Shown here: positions 1 to 6,115 of the stretch, piece after piece | How the letters are laid out: each line of letters begins with the position of its first letter | Position numbering within the stretch: position 1 is the first letter of the stretch | From: Candidatus Nitrosopumilus sp. | Lineage (GTDB): Archaea > Thermoproteota > Nitrososphaeria > Nitrososphaerales > Nitrosopumilaceae | Assembly (NCBI GenBank): GCA_029861085.1 | Contig: JAOUAE010000021.1 | Location: forward strand, 1 to 14,557 | DNA length: 14,557 bases | Direction of reading: 5' to 3' | Translations under genes and position numbers: made by a program | The notes under the pieces: generated by a model | The model's database searches: none | What the model was told of the DNA's origin: nothing | What the model saw: the letters and a program-made list of their open reading frames with translations, nothing else

Positions 1-530
1 CTTCGATATCCTATTGCGGCCTAGATGTATCCAAATCAATGATACGATTATCAAAAAATAAACAATCTGACATGAATGATCGTGATATTTCATTTCTAAA
101 CTATGATGCAACAAACCCTGGAATTGATGAACTCTTTGACGATGATTCTATAAAGATTACAATGTGCATGTACAATACAGTTGGGGTAATAGATGTCACT
201 AAAAGACAACAATTCTTTGATAACATGATAAGGTTGGCAGGAAAAAATGGGTTGGCGTTGATTTCTGCATTTAATGGGGATGATTTTTCTTTTGCTGCTC
301 CAAAGATGTATGTTCCAATGGAAAAAATGATCAAACAAATTGATGGAGATTCATTTGATAGGAAAAAATTGGCATTTAAGAATAAACTTGGATATTACAG
401 TCAATGGTTTACAAAAAATCAAATGTTAGACTTACTGCGTTCAAATGTAACACCTATTCCTATCGATGTGTCTCTGAATAAGCACGTACATACATTTGGG
501 CATATTTTTTTAAATCGTAATGTTTTGTAG
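1..530 (+). CDS. Class I SAM-dependent methyltransferase, C-terminal part (5' end outside window)
   Basis: The reading frame is open from the left edge (first full codon at 3), so the gene starts outside the window; an ATG at 39 is internal. The first visible residues read YCGLDVSKSM, the second-strand motif of class I Rossmann methyltransferases (G-x-D-x-S-x-x-M), where the acidic residue binds the SAM ribose. Further on, ITMCMYNTVGVI fits the motif IV strand, and an NMIRLAGKNGLALIS stretch fits the helix and strand where the consensus reads LKPGG. The glycine-rich motif I must lie upstream of the window. The substrate cannot be told from this part. About 175 residues are visible. A run of six T at 532-537 directly after the stop could serve as an archaeal terminator. 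Confidence 0.75.
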   Translation, partial: SISYCGLDVSKSMIRLSKNKQSDMNDRDISFLNYDATNPGIDELFDDDSIKITMCMYNTVGVIDVTKRQQFFDNMIRLAGKNGLALISAFNGDDFSFAAPKMYVPMEKMIKQIDGDSFDRKKLAFKNKLGYYSQWFTKNQMLDLLRSNVTPIPIDVSLNKHVHTFGHIFLNRNVL

Positions 531-705
531 TTTTTTAATTCTTATTTGCCTGACAAATATTGCCCTTTTTCTAGCATGAATATATTTTCATTCTGACAAA
601 TACTAGAATGTTTAAGAACACCTTACAAATGAGCCTCTTTCAAAAATCATTATTAGATTAGTATGTCTCAAATTTTTGTTATTTTGTTTTAAAACAACGA
701 GATAC

Positions 706-846
706 ATGGAAAACACGCAAAATCAAGGACGTATTCCTAACATGATGTGTTTTCCAGACCAACCATTCTACGACGCAGAACAATGGTTTCTCGTTAACAT
801 GTCTACATCTAAATCCTATTTAACAATGATCCAAATTTTTACCTGA
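706..846 (+). CDS. Small hypothetical protein (46 aa), doubtful
   Basis: ATG-to-TGA frame of 46 codons, beginning MENTQNQGRIPNMM. Its middle (CFPDQPFYDAEQWF) is rich in aromatic and charged residues and less AT-rich than the flanks, which looks like coding sequence. The last 15 residues are plainer, so this could be the start of a once longer gene. No Shine-Dalgarno sequence is visible and the TATA signal is poor. I do not recognise a family. Confidence 0.4.
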   Translation: MENTQNQGRIPNMMCFPDQPFYDAEQWFLVNMSTSKSYLTMIQIFT

Positions 847-1074
847 TAATAATTAAAAATTTTATCTTTATGATCTTATCTGAATGTATTTCTAGTGAAT
901 TCTTTTTTTGTTTTTACACTATTTAGAAAAATACTTACTGATTTACATTTACAGTATGTAATTATTTTCAATTTTGACTATTCTGATATAAAAAAATTGA
1001 TCGGTTGATCTTATTAATTTAGAATATTTTGAGTCTGATTTTCTCCAAAAATTTGTATTTTAACACTATCAATT

Positions 1075-1083
1075 TTTATTAAA
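1075..1083 (+). promoter_or_regulatory. TATA-like box of the 43-aa zinc-ribbon gene
   Basis: TTTATTAAA lies about 26 nt before the ATG at 1105. This is the usual archaeal TATA-to-start spacing for a leaderless transcript, and no Shine-Dalgarno sequence is present. Confidence 0.4.
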
Positions 1084-1104
1084 TGCAAATCTATTCAAAA
1101 CAAT

Positions 1105-1236
1105 ATGGCACAATGTTGTATTTGTAAAGTTGTTTCAGGAACACTAAAAATTACTGATGGCAATCCTGCCTACAAAGGAAAACCCATTTGTAAAGAGTGT
1201 GCAGGGTATCGTAAATTGCTCAAAGAAACTAAGTAG
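1105..1236 (+). CDS. Small zinc-ribbon protein (43 aa)
   Basis: A 43-residue protein with two CxxC knuckles: C4-x2-C7 in MAQCCICK and C29-x2-C32 in CKEC, about 21 residues apart. That is the layout of a one-domain zinc ribbon. The Lys-rich remainder suggests nucleic-acid or protein binding, but no specific role can be assigned. The start is the only ATG before the first knuckle, and it sits at leaderless distance from a TATA-like box. The 3' end overlaps the convergent minus-strand gene by 8 nt. Confidence 0.75.
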   Translation: MAQCCICKVVSGTLKITDGNPAYKGKPICKECAGYRKLLKETK

Positions 1237-1483
1237 GTTCTTCTGATTTTGTTTTGTTTTTAGCAGCCCACTCTTCATACATTTTGATTAATTCGTCAAC
1301 GTCTTTTCCTTCTTCAGAATAGGTGACTATCACTCCGAATGTTCCTTTTTTATCATGGCCTCGAGCAAAGTATCCCCAAAACGAGTCAGGTAATTTTGCA
1401 AAACTGCTTGAATCGTGTGATACTCCAATTAGATTATTTCCAATTACTTCCACTACTTTTTTTGCATCATCTTGTTCAATCAT
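1229..1483 (-). CDS. Conserved-looking hypothetical protein (84 aa; 87 aa from an alternative TTG)
   Basis: Soluble protein of unknown family beginning MIEQDDAKKVVEVIG. It has a central SFWGYFARGH stretch and a Lys/Glu-rich C-terminal helix. I chose the ATG at 1483; an in-frame TTG at 1492 would add MPI. Neither has a clear ribosome binding site. The start lies 45 nt after the stop of the upstream zinc-ribbon gene on the same strand, so it is probably the last gene of the nusA-like/aspS operon. It converges on the 43-aa gene with an 8-nt overlap. No function is proposed. Confidence 0.7.
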   Translation of the reverse strand: MIEQDDAKKVVEVIGNNLIGVSHDSSSFAKLPDSFWGYFARGHDKKGTFGVIVTYSEEGKDVDELIKMYEEWAAKNKTKSEEPT

Positions 1484-1528
1484 GATTGGCAAGCCGCTTG
1501 ATGCAATAGAGATTAAAAATATTGTCCG

Positions 1529-1762
1529 TCAATTCACACCTTTTCTTCTGGTCATTTTTTCCCCTGTCAATACTATACTATTCTTAAAGTTCTCCAGTTT
1601 GGCCTTCATTTCGTCCTTTTCTGATTTTGTTAATTCACGAATAATGATATCTTGAGGGTCTACAAAGTTTTCACATTTTTCACATAGCCATAATGTGATC
1701 TTTTCTGTTGTTTGAACTATGGGTAATCTCCTATCTTTGCATTGTTTGCAGAATAATGGCAT
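1529..1762 (-). CDS. Small zinc-ribbon protein (77 aa) downstream of aspS
   Basis: The N-terminal half holds two Cys pairs, C5-x2-C8 (FCKQC) and C27-x2-C30 (CEKC), spaced as in a zinc ribbon. The C-terminal half is a charged helix (KSEKDEMKAKLENF) followed by a basic tail. The ATG at 1762 is preceded by AGAGGAG about 10 nt upstream, a good Shine-Dalgarno sequence that overlaps the aspS stop. It is therefore translated from the aspS transcript, 16 nt downstream. Its place beside aspS and the NusA-like gene suggests a role in translation or RNA binding; that is inference. Confidence 0.75.
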   Translation of the reverse strand: MPLFCKQCKDRRLPIVQTTEKITLWLCEKCENFVDPQDIIIRELTKSEKDEMKAKLENFKNSIVLTGEKMTRRKGVN

Positions 1763-1778
1763 GTTCTCTATTTCTCCT

Positions 1779-3065
1779 CTATGGGCTTAACCTTTCTGGA
1801 TCTCGTGGGTATAATACCACTTCACGAACATTGTCTATTCCAATTAATGTGGTCATCAACCTATCTAATCCCATTCCCCATCCGGAATGCGGTGGCATTC
1901 CCCAATCAAATGCCTTAAGATGGTCTGTGAATTGAGTAGGATCTAGGCCTTGTTCTCTTAATCTCTCTTTTAACATATCTGGATTATGAAGTCTGGTTCC
2001 GCCTGATGATAATTCCAAAAATCCATACTGCAAATCAAATGAACGTGAAAGCGCTGCATCTTCATCTTTTTCTCTAATGTAAAATGGTTTTAGCTTCATC
2101 GGCCAGTCAATCAAAAAGAAAAACCCTGGATGATTTTTGCCTATGATCCTGAGATGTGAATCTAATAAATCATCGCCAAATTCAACTTGCTCACCTTCTT
2201 TTTTCAATTCTTCAATGCATTGAGTGTATGTCACTCGCTCAAATGGTGTTGTCGGTACCTCTATCACATGCTCTATTGTTTCTTGTTCTTTTTTACAGTT
2301 TTCTGAAATGTCCTTGTAAACTGCTAACACTAATGATTCTAAAACATTCATGACATCGTTGTAATCCATGAATGCTGCTTCAATGTCAATGCTGGTAAAC
2401 TCAGTTAGATGCCGTCCAGTGTGAGAATTTTCTGCCCTGTAAAAGTTTGAAATTTCAAAGACTCTTTCTAATCCTATTGTCATTTGTTCTTTGTATAGTT
2501 GTGGACTTTGGGCAAGATATGCTGTCTTTCCAAAATAATCCAATGAAAACAAATCGGCTCCTCCTTCACTTGCACTGCCAATAATTTTTGGCGTTGTAAT
2601 TTCCAAGAATTTTTTCTCAGACAGATTTTTTCTTAGTGACTGTAATACGTGATGACGTAATTTAAAAATTGAAGCCGTCTTTTGATTTCTCATATCTAGT
2701 GCACGATGATTCAATCTTGTGTCAATGTTGCTTTCCAATCTACCAATTGGATCTACTGGCAATGGGTGGACTGCTTTTCCCAATACTTCGATTTCATCAG
2801 CTTTAACCTCAAACGCAAAATCCCGAGCTTTGGTCTCTTGAACAGTTCCCTTGACACTTACTACACTTTGACGATTTATCTCGCCTAGGCTGTCATTTAG
2901 TTCCCCTTTAACTATGACCTGGGAAATTCCTGAAACATCACGTAGTGTAATGAATGACATTTTACCTAATTTTCGAAGATCTTCAATCCATCCGCCTAGT
3001 ACAACTGGTTTCCCAATTAATTCTTCATTTAGTTCTGAAATATCGTGAGTTTTTACAAAAACCAT
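1779..3065 (-). CDS. aspS: Aspartyl-tRNA synthetase, archaeal type
   Basis: Class IIb aminoacyl-tRNA synthetase that charges tRNA-Asp in the cytoplasm. It has an OB-fold anticodon-binding domain (about residues 15-100), then the catalytic core: SASEGGADLF (164-173), AQSPQLYKEQ (185-194), motif 2 with FYRAENSHTGRHLTEF (208-223), and motif 3 GWGMGLDRLM (395-404). The length of 428 aa is usual for the short archaeal form without the bacterial insertion. The ATG at 3065 is 2 nt after the stop of the NusA-like gene and has GAGGAT about 11 nt upstream. Whether it also charges tRNA-Asn is open: the two positions I associate with specificity hold Glu28 and Asp82, which fits neither known signature. 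Confidence 0.95.
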   Translation of the reverse strand: MVFVKTHDISELNEELIGKPVVLGGWIEDLRKLGKMSFITLRDVSGISQVIVKGELNDSLGEINRQSVVSVKGTVQETKARDFAFEVKADEIEVLGKAVHPLPVDPIGRLESNIDTRLNHRALDMRNQKTASIFKLRHHVLQSLRKNLSEKKFLEITTPKIIGSASEGGADLFSLDYFGKTAYLAQSPQLYKEQMTIGLERVFEISNFYRAENSHTGRHLTEFTSIDIEAAFMDYNDVMNVLESLVLAVYKDISENCKKEQETIEHVIEVPTTPFERVTYTQCIEELKKEGEQVEFGDDLLDSHLRIIGKNHPGFFFLIDWPMKLKPFYIREKDEDAALSRSFDLQYGFLELSSGGTRLHNPDMLKERLREQGLDPTQFTDHLKAFDWGMPPHSGWGMGLDRLMTTLIGIDNVREVVLYPRDPERLSP

Positions 3066-3067
3066 GC

Positions 3068-3580
3068 CTATCTTTTATCCTCAAATTCTATCTCAATGTC
3101 AAGGTTTCGGGCATTTTTAACAATTTGTACAACTTTTTGAGTATCAATTGGAAACTTTGGAGTCCATTTGCCTGAAATTACGGCTTTAGTCTTTTGAACA
3201 CCGCCTGGTGCCCAGACTGCATTAATTGATAGAATTTTGGTTGGAAAAAACAAGTCTTCTATGAATCGTTTATCTGTCTCATCAGCTTCCACCAACCAAA
3301 TTTTTCCCTTGAATTCATCTTGTAACGTTCTATACAAGGTACGACTTTGTCTAATTGTCATAATGTCATTTTTATCCAATGATAATATGAAATTCCCGTT
3401 AAATTCCCTGCATGAATACAGTGTAAAATTATCTACTTCTTTGTTTGATTTGGAAATTTTTGCAAGATTCATTGATGCCTCAATGTCAGCTTTTGTTAAT
3501 TCACCTGATTCAACCATGCTTTCACACTTTGGACATAGCACTGAATTTTTTGCATCAAAGCCACAAATTGGTAATTTCAT
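3068..3580 (-). CDS. NusA-like KH-domain protein, archaeal
   Basis: The N-terminal start MKLPICGFDAKNSVLCPKCE matches archaeal NusA-like KH proteins, which begin with a short Cys cluster and continue with a KH-like RNA-binding fold (about residues 60-150 here). Seen here are C6, C16 and C19; the position where relatives, as I recall them, carry a fourth Cys is Asp9. The core stretch with LVEADETDKRFIEDLFFPTK and SINAVWAPGG is typical of this family. These proteins are thought to act in transcription elongation or RNA binding; direct evidence is thin. It is the first gene of the operon with aspS, and a TATA box lies about 35 nt upstream. Confidence 0.7.
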   Translation of the reverse strand: MKLPICGFDAKNSVLCPKCESMVESGELTKADIEASMNLAKISKSNKEVDNFTLYSCREFNGNFILSLDKNDIMTIRQSRTLYRTLQDEFKGKIWLVEADETDKRFIEDLFFPTKILSINAVWAPGGVQKTKAVISGKWTPKFPIDTQKVVQIVKNARNLDIEIEFEDKR

Positions 3581-3610
3581 TTGAATCGACTTTTTTATTC
3601 TGATAATGTT

Positions 3611-3619
3611 GTTTATATC
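3611..3619 (-). promoter_or_regulatory. TATA box of the nusA-like/aspS operon
   Basis: Read on the minus strand this is GATATAAAC, centred about 36 nt before the ATG at 3580. With an archaeal TATA-to-TSS spacing of about 26 nt the leader would be roughly 9 nt. It overlaps the left copy of the 14-nt repeat that borders the accessory island. Confidence 0.45.
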
Positions 3620-3626
3620 CCTTAGT
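3613..3626 (+). repeat. 14-nt direct repeat, left copy (candidate attachment site)
   Basis: TTATATCCCTTAGT, identical to 6630-6643. It lies 55 nt before the first codon of the integrase remnant, at the left edge of the small-ORF island. A 14-nt match is expected about once by chance in a window of this size and base composition, so only the position makes it notable. Confidence 0.4.
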
Positions 3627-3680
3627 CTAACGATTTTCAGTGTTAATGAAATCTTATCTTAATATTTGATCGTAATAGTT

Positions 3681-4019
3681 ATGTCCATGAAGCGAAGCAT
3701 TAGGATCTTTTTGGCAAGTTTGAAAAGTGAAAAGACAAAAGACAATTACATCAAGGGTCTGTAACGATTCTGATGCATTTCAAAAATTGATAACCTTGAT
3801 TAGTTTGTACATCTGCCAGCAAAAGAGATCCAATTGGTGGTGAAGGATTATCTGTTGACAATGCGAGAGTCTAATCACCCAAACGCCATTCCTACATTTT
3901 ACTATCCAATTCAGACATTTTTGGAAATGAATGATGTGATGATCAATTTCAAAAAGATGAGACGGTTATTTACTGAACAGGTCAAAACTGCAATCGAAAG
4001 GGGTTGGACAACTGAGTAG
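3681..4019 (+). pseudogene. Tyrosine recombinase (integrase) N-terminal remnant with in-frame stops
   Basis: One frame gives an ATG at 3681 with MSMKRSIRIFLASLKSEKTK followed by DNYIKGL, the helix-rich SAM-like core-binding start of archaeal integrases ('SLKSExTxxxY'). The same frame is broken by TAA (3762), TGA (3771) and TAG (3801). It then reads on as PAKEIQLVVKDYLLTM, NAIPTFYYPIQTFLEMNDV and FKKMRRLF to a TAG at 4017. This wording matches my memory of thaumarchaeal integrase core-binding domains. The catalytic domain with the R-H-R-Y residues is missing. There is no frameshift, so decay was by point mutations plus loss of the 3' part. The unbroken 3834-4019 part might still be translated, but I think it is a relic. 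Confidence 0.65.
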
Positions 4020-4037
4020 ATTTGACATGAAAGTTAA

Positions 4038-4220
4038 ATGAATGAAGAATGTAATAATGATATGACAGAACTGTACGAAAAGGGATTCATGCTAATTCCT
4101 GAAGAATCTTTAGGACCGTGTGAAAGTTGCGGGAATGGGAAAATCATAAAGTTCTGCAGGATGTATAATGGTTACATTGGCAAGTGCACCTCATGCAATG
4201 TCAACTGGAGGGAATCATGA
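4038..4220 (+). CDS. Small zinc-ribbon protein (60 aa)
   Basis: A 60-residue protein with C28-x2-C31 (CESCGNG) and C50-x2-C53 (CTSC), a zinc-ribbon pair 18 residues apart, plus further Cys at 5 and 40. The N-terminal 27 residues are acidic. It starts 18 nt after the integrase remnant, without a clear ribosome binding site. Its TGA overlaps the ATG of the next gene (ATGA), so the two are probably translated in series. Function unknown; such ribbons usually bind nucleic acid or protein partners. Confidence 0.7.
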   Translation: MNEECNNDMTELYEKGFMLIPEESLGPCESCGNGKIIKFCRMYNGYIGKCTSCNVNWRES

Positions 4221-4462
4221 TGACAGAATATGAAGAAAATCACAACGGCACACTTGGACAGCTAAAAGCCATTAGGGAAAAAATGAAAAAACAATTGGAA
4301 GAACATTTTCAGGAACTATCAACGAATCCTACGCCTAAAAGGAGACAGAAATTAGACTTGAAGGTGGCGATGATGCGGGAAGCACTTACTGATAATTACA
4401 AGATGATGGAGAAAGAGAGAAACAAACATGACAAAAATAAACAAAATGTGATAAAGACATAA
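4217..4462 (+). CDS. Charged helical protein (81 aa), function unknown
   Basis: Beginning MMTEYEENHNGTLGQLKA, the protein is almost wholly helical and charged (Lys/Glu), with heptad-like spacing over about residues 15-70, so a coiled coil is likely. I chose the ATG at 4217 because GGAGGG lies 4-8 nt upstream; the frame is also open from an ATG at 4184 inside the preceding gene. The start overlaps the stop of the zinc-ribbon gene (ATGA), which suggests translational coupling. Seven T at 4480-4486 follow the stop. No family is recognised. Confidence 0.65.
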   Translation: MMTEYEENHNGTLGQLKAIREKMKKQLEEHFQELSTNPTPKRRQKLDLKVAMMREALTDNYKMMEKERNKHDKNKQNVIKT

Positions 4463-4479
4463 TCAATATAATCTCCCTA

Positions 4480-4486
4480 TTTTTTT
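4480..4486 (+). terminator. T-tract, probable archaeal terminator
   Basis: Seven T in a row 18 nt after the stop of the helical protein gene, with no hairpin before it. Archaeal RNA polymerase commonly stops at such tracts. Confidence 0.35.
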
Positions 4487-4598
4487 ACAGAAGAATTTCA
4501 ATTAGTCTATGAGCCAGTACATCTGTTATTTGGGGTGGGTATTAGAATCATGATAGTTATAATTTTACTTAAAAAAATGATCGCAGGTGAAACGAGAA

Positions 4599-4769
4599 AT
4601 GACAAACGAATTATTTTGTATTTTGAATGCCCCTGAAGAAAAGAAGCCTAGAAAATCAGGGGTTACTTCTCGCTCAACTTTTTACGATTGGATGCTTCTT
4701 TTCTCGAAGGCACATACGACAAAATATTTTATAAATATTTCTGACAATTTCAGGAGTGATTACATTTGA
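4599..4769 (+). CDS. Small hypothetical protein (56 aa)
   Basis: Begins MTNELFCILNAPEEKKPRK and includes a STFYDWMLLFSKAHTTKYF stretch that could form a helix. The ATG at 4599 is preferred over an in-frame GTG at 4587 because AGGTGA (4585-4590) matches the archaeal anti-Shine-Dalgarno sequence with 8-nt spacing. No family is recognised. It could be a decayed fragment of a longer gene, but the strong ribosome binding site speaks for a real one. Confidence 0.5.
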   Translation: MTNELFCILNAPEEKKPRKSGVTSRSTFYDWMLLFSKAHTTKYFINISDNFRSDYI

Positions 4770-4871
4770 TTTCTGGCAACGAATGCTATCGTCATGTGTA
4801 GGATTTCTTACTGTTCTGTAGAGAATCTAAACTAGAAAAATAATGCCAATATCATGACAAGAGGAATGACG

Positions 4872-5003
4872 ATGTCTAAGAAGTGTCCTCACTGTGATTT
4901 AACTTTCATGTATTTTCACACATTAAGAAAGACCCATCATCTATGTGGCACAGTTTGGGACCATCTTAATGTTTGTTGGTTGTGCAGAGGATGTGATGGA
5001 TAA
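4872..5003 (+). CDS. Cys/His-rich microprotein (43 aa)
   Basis: Starts MSKKCPHCDLTF and holds ten possible metal ligands in 43 residues: C5, C8, H16, H22, H23, C25, H31, C35, C38 and C41. The CPHC and CWLCRGC clusters at either end suggest one or two structural zinc sites. AGAGGA at 4860-4865 sits 6 nt before the ATG at 4872; an upstream in-frame ATG at 4854 would give 49 aa but lacks a ribosome binding site. No known family; possibly a zinc-finger DNA- or protein-binding factor of the island. Confidence 0.6.
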   Translation: MSKKCPHCDLTFMYFHTLRKTHHLCGTVWDHLNVCWLCRGCDG

Positions 5004-5006
5004 TTC

Positions 5007-5075
5007 ATGGTTGATGGATATGATTCAAAACTGTATGGTTATACTTGGATGATTGAAACGAGGATACGACAATGA
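5007..5075 (+). CDS. Possible 22-aa leader peptide
   Basis: Short frame beginning MVDGYDSKLYGYTW, just after the previous gene's stop. Its TGA overlaps the ATG of the 91-aa gene (ATGA), and the ribosome binding site of that gene (AGGA, 5061-5064) lies inside it. It may only couple translation between its neighbours, or be a chance ORF. Confidence 0.3.
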   Translation: MVDGYDSKLYGYTWMIETRIRQ

Positions 5076-5347
5076 AAGACGAAAGTAAGATCATTGTAGA
5101 TGTTTATTCTGAAGACAAAAAATGGCTTACTACATCAGAAATTACATTAGGTGATTTTAATGGACTTGCTGAGAAAGAAATTACTGTAAAAGAATATCAT
5201 ATTAGATGCGGATTAGAAGAATATACAAATACATCCAAAATTCTTTCTCCGTCATTAATCAGTAATCCTGATGAACCATTACGAGGACAAATTAGACTGA
5301 AAGAGCCATACTGGAATCCAGACGCTAAAATCTATGAGGGGTGGTAA
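5072..5347 (+). CDS. Hypothetical protein (91 aa)
   Basis: A 91-residue soluble protein starting MKDESKIIVDVYSEDKKW, with alternating hydrophobic residues that suggest a small beta-rich fold, and ending in NPDAKIYEGW. It has no Cys pair, unlike most of its neighbours; there is one Cys in RCGLEEY. AGGA at 5061-5064 with 7-nt spacing supports the ATG at 5072. Codon use is AT-rich and ordinary. The function is unknown. Confidence 0.65.
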   Translation: MKDESKIIVDVYSEDKKWLTTSEITLGDFNGLAEKEITVKEYHIRCGLEEYTNTSKILSPSLISNPDEPLRGQIRLKEPYWNPDAKIYEGW

Positions 5348-5529
5348 GTTTACAATGAGTGAAGGGAAGTGAAATTGAAATCAGGACAGTAGCCCATACA
5401 AAATCCCGTTTGTTTTCCTTTTGAGGTCATGACTCTCATGGGGTAGAGGTGGACTTGTCCTGTATATACACACGACCTTGTCGAAGATAAGTATGTCTAT
5501 GGATTTCCACTTGGATCATCCCAAAATTT
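5348..5529. other. Gene-free stretch with inverted repeats, possible structured RNA
   Basis: Between two convergent small genes lie several inverted repeats: CAGGACA (5382-5388) pairs with TGTCCTG (5456-5462), TGTATATACA (5461-5470) is a perfect palindrome, and CGACCTTGTCG just after it can form a 4-bp hairpin. No ORF worth calling is present. It could encode a small RNA or only a terminator region. Confidence 0.25.
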
Positions 5530-5760
5530 TTAAAAGTTTTTAGAAAATATTAAAAATATTACATTTTCCTTTGCAATTCTTACATGCAGGTTAATTAGTT
5601 CCTGACTTTCGATTTCATTCAAGTTAATTTCTCTAGTTACTGACTTAATTTTGTTTATAATGATCTGGCCCCTGCAGTACTCGCATACGGCCTGTCCTGA
5701 ATCCTCATCAATTACGATTGAGACTCCGGAACAAAAACATTTTGAACATAATTCTTTCAT
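5530..5760 (-). CDS. Zinc-ribbon protein (76 aa)
   Basis: Begins MKELCSKCFCSGVSIVI and has C5-x2-C8, C10, then C26-x2-C29 (CEYC), the spacing of a zinc ribbon. A helical part with RIAKENVIFLIF follows. It is the only minus-strand gene I call in the island and is divergent from the micro-ORF chain starting at 5898. The shared 137-nt gap carries a perfect dyad. No ribosome binding site is visible before the ATG, so a leaderless transcript is likely. With its position beside the dyad it might be a regulator of the divergent genes; that is speculation. Confidence 0.6.
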   Translation of the reverse strand: MKELCSKCFCSGVSIVIDEDSGQAVCEYCRGQIIINKIKSVTREINLNEIESQELINLHVRIAKENVIFLIFSKNF

Positions 5761-5846
5761 GCAATATGCGTGACATCAAAGTAAATTACAAGTATTTGAT
5801 TGAAATCTGGTTCGATCAAGGCCAAATTTCATAATGGTGTATACAT

Positions 5847-5863
5847 TGTTAACAAAGTTAACA
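5847..5863. promoter_or_regulatory. 17-nt dyad, possible operator
   Basis: TGTTAACAAAGTTAACA is a perfect inverted repeat with 7-nt arms and an AAA centre. It ends 7 nt before the TATA box of the micro-ORF chain, which places it at the TFB-recognition side, a usual spot for archaeal activators or repressors. The zinc-ribbon gene on the other strand diverges from the same gap. Confidence 0.45.
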
Positions 5864-5870
5864 GGAAGCC

Positions 5871-5876
5871 TATATG
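5871..5876 (+). promoter_or_regulatory. TATA box of the micro-ORF chain
   Basis: TATATG (in context CCTATATGC) is centred about 25 nt before the ATG at 5898, the spacing of a leaderless archaeal transcript. No ribosome binding site precedes that ATG, in agreement. Confidence 0.45.
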
Positions 5877-5897
5877 CTACAAACCAAAAACTAATTC

Positions 5898-6032
5898 ATG
5901 AAGAATACAAAAGAAGAAGAAAAAACAAACTACAGAGCAGCAGATTTCTTTGAAAGATGCGGCAAGGGTGAGCATTTGAATCATCCAAGCTTTGTAATGG
6001 ATGACTGTGACTTTGAGGGAATGATTGACTGA
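5898..6032 (+). CDS. Acidic microprotein (44 aa), first ORF of an overlapping chain
   Basis: Starts MKNTKEEEKTNYRAADFFER and ends in an acidic stretch with DDCDFEGMID. It has two Cys (21, 37). The start lies at leaderless distance from a TATA box. The TGA overlaps the next ATG (TGATG at 6030-6034). The opposite strand is also open over most of this stretch, but this direction has the promoter and the couplings. No family is recognised. Confidence 0.5.
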   Translation: MKNTKEEEKTNYRAADFFERCGKGEHLNHPSFVMDDCDFEGMID

Positions 6033-6115
6033 TGGCATTAGATGATGCATGTTCATCTAATTGCTGGTGCAAGAAAAAGGGTAGGTCTGATTTGAGGAAT
6101 GATGATAAAAAATGA
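6032..6115 (+). CDS. Possible 27-aa Cys-rich micropeptide
   Basis: Begins MALDDACSSNCWCKKKGR with C7, C11 and C13, then a charged tail. It overlaps both neighbours, by TGATG upstream and ATGA downstream. GAGGGA (6016-6021), inside the preceding ORF, lies 10 nt before this ATG as a possible ribosome binding site. It is too short to be certain. Confidence 0.35.
   Translation: MALDDACSSNCWCKKKGRSDLRNDDKK

Larger units (their letters stand above)
531..1104. other. AT-rich stretch with one doubtful small ORF
   Basis: Between the methyltransferase and the 43-aa zinc-ribbon gene the sequence is very AT-rich. The only ORF with protein-like composition is the 46-codon one at 706-846, listed separately. 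A 10-nt direct repeat CTGACAAATA occurs at 550-559 and 593-602. From about 850 to 1070 I see no ORF and no stable hairpin; the last 30 bases hold the promoter of the zinc-ribbon gene. Confidence 0.5.

Noticed and set aside
550..602. 10-nt direct repeat CTGACAAATA
   Set aside because: Only two copies, and matches of this length are common by chance in AT-rich sequence; no array and no nearby mobile gene.
1323..1655. Plus-strand frame of 110 codons
   Set aside because: It lies opposite two minus-strand genes with good composition and has Phe/Ser/Ile-rich shadow-like content.
3237..3584. Plus-strand frame of 115 codons
   Set aside because: Shadow of the NusA-like gene on the other strand.
5796..5830. 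GGTTCGATC resembling the T-loop of a tRNA
   Set aside because: The flanking bases do not form a T-stem and no acceptor, D or anticodon arm can be found around it.
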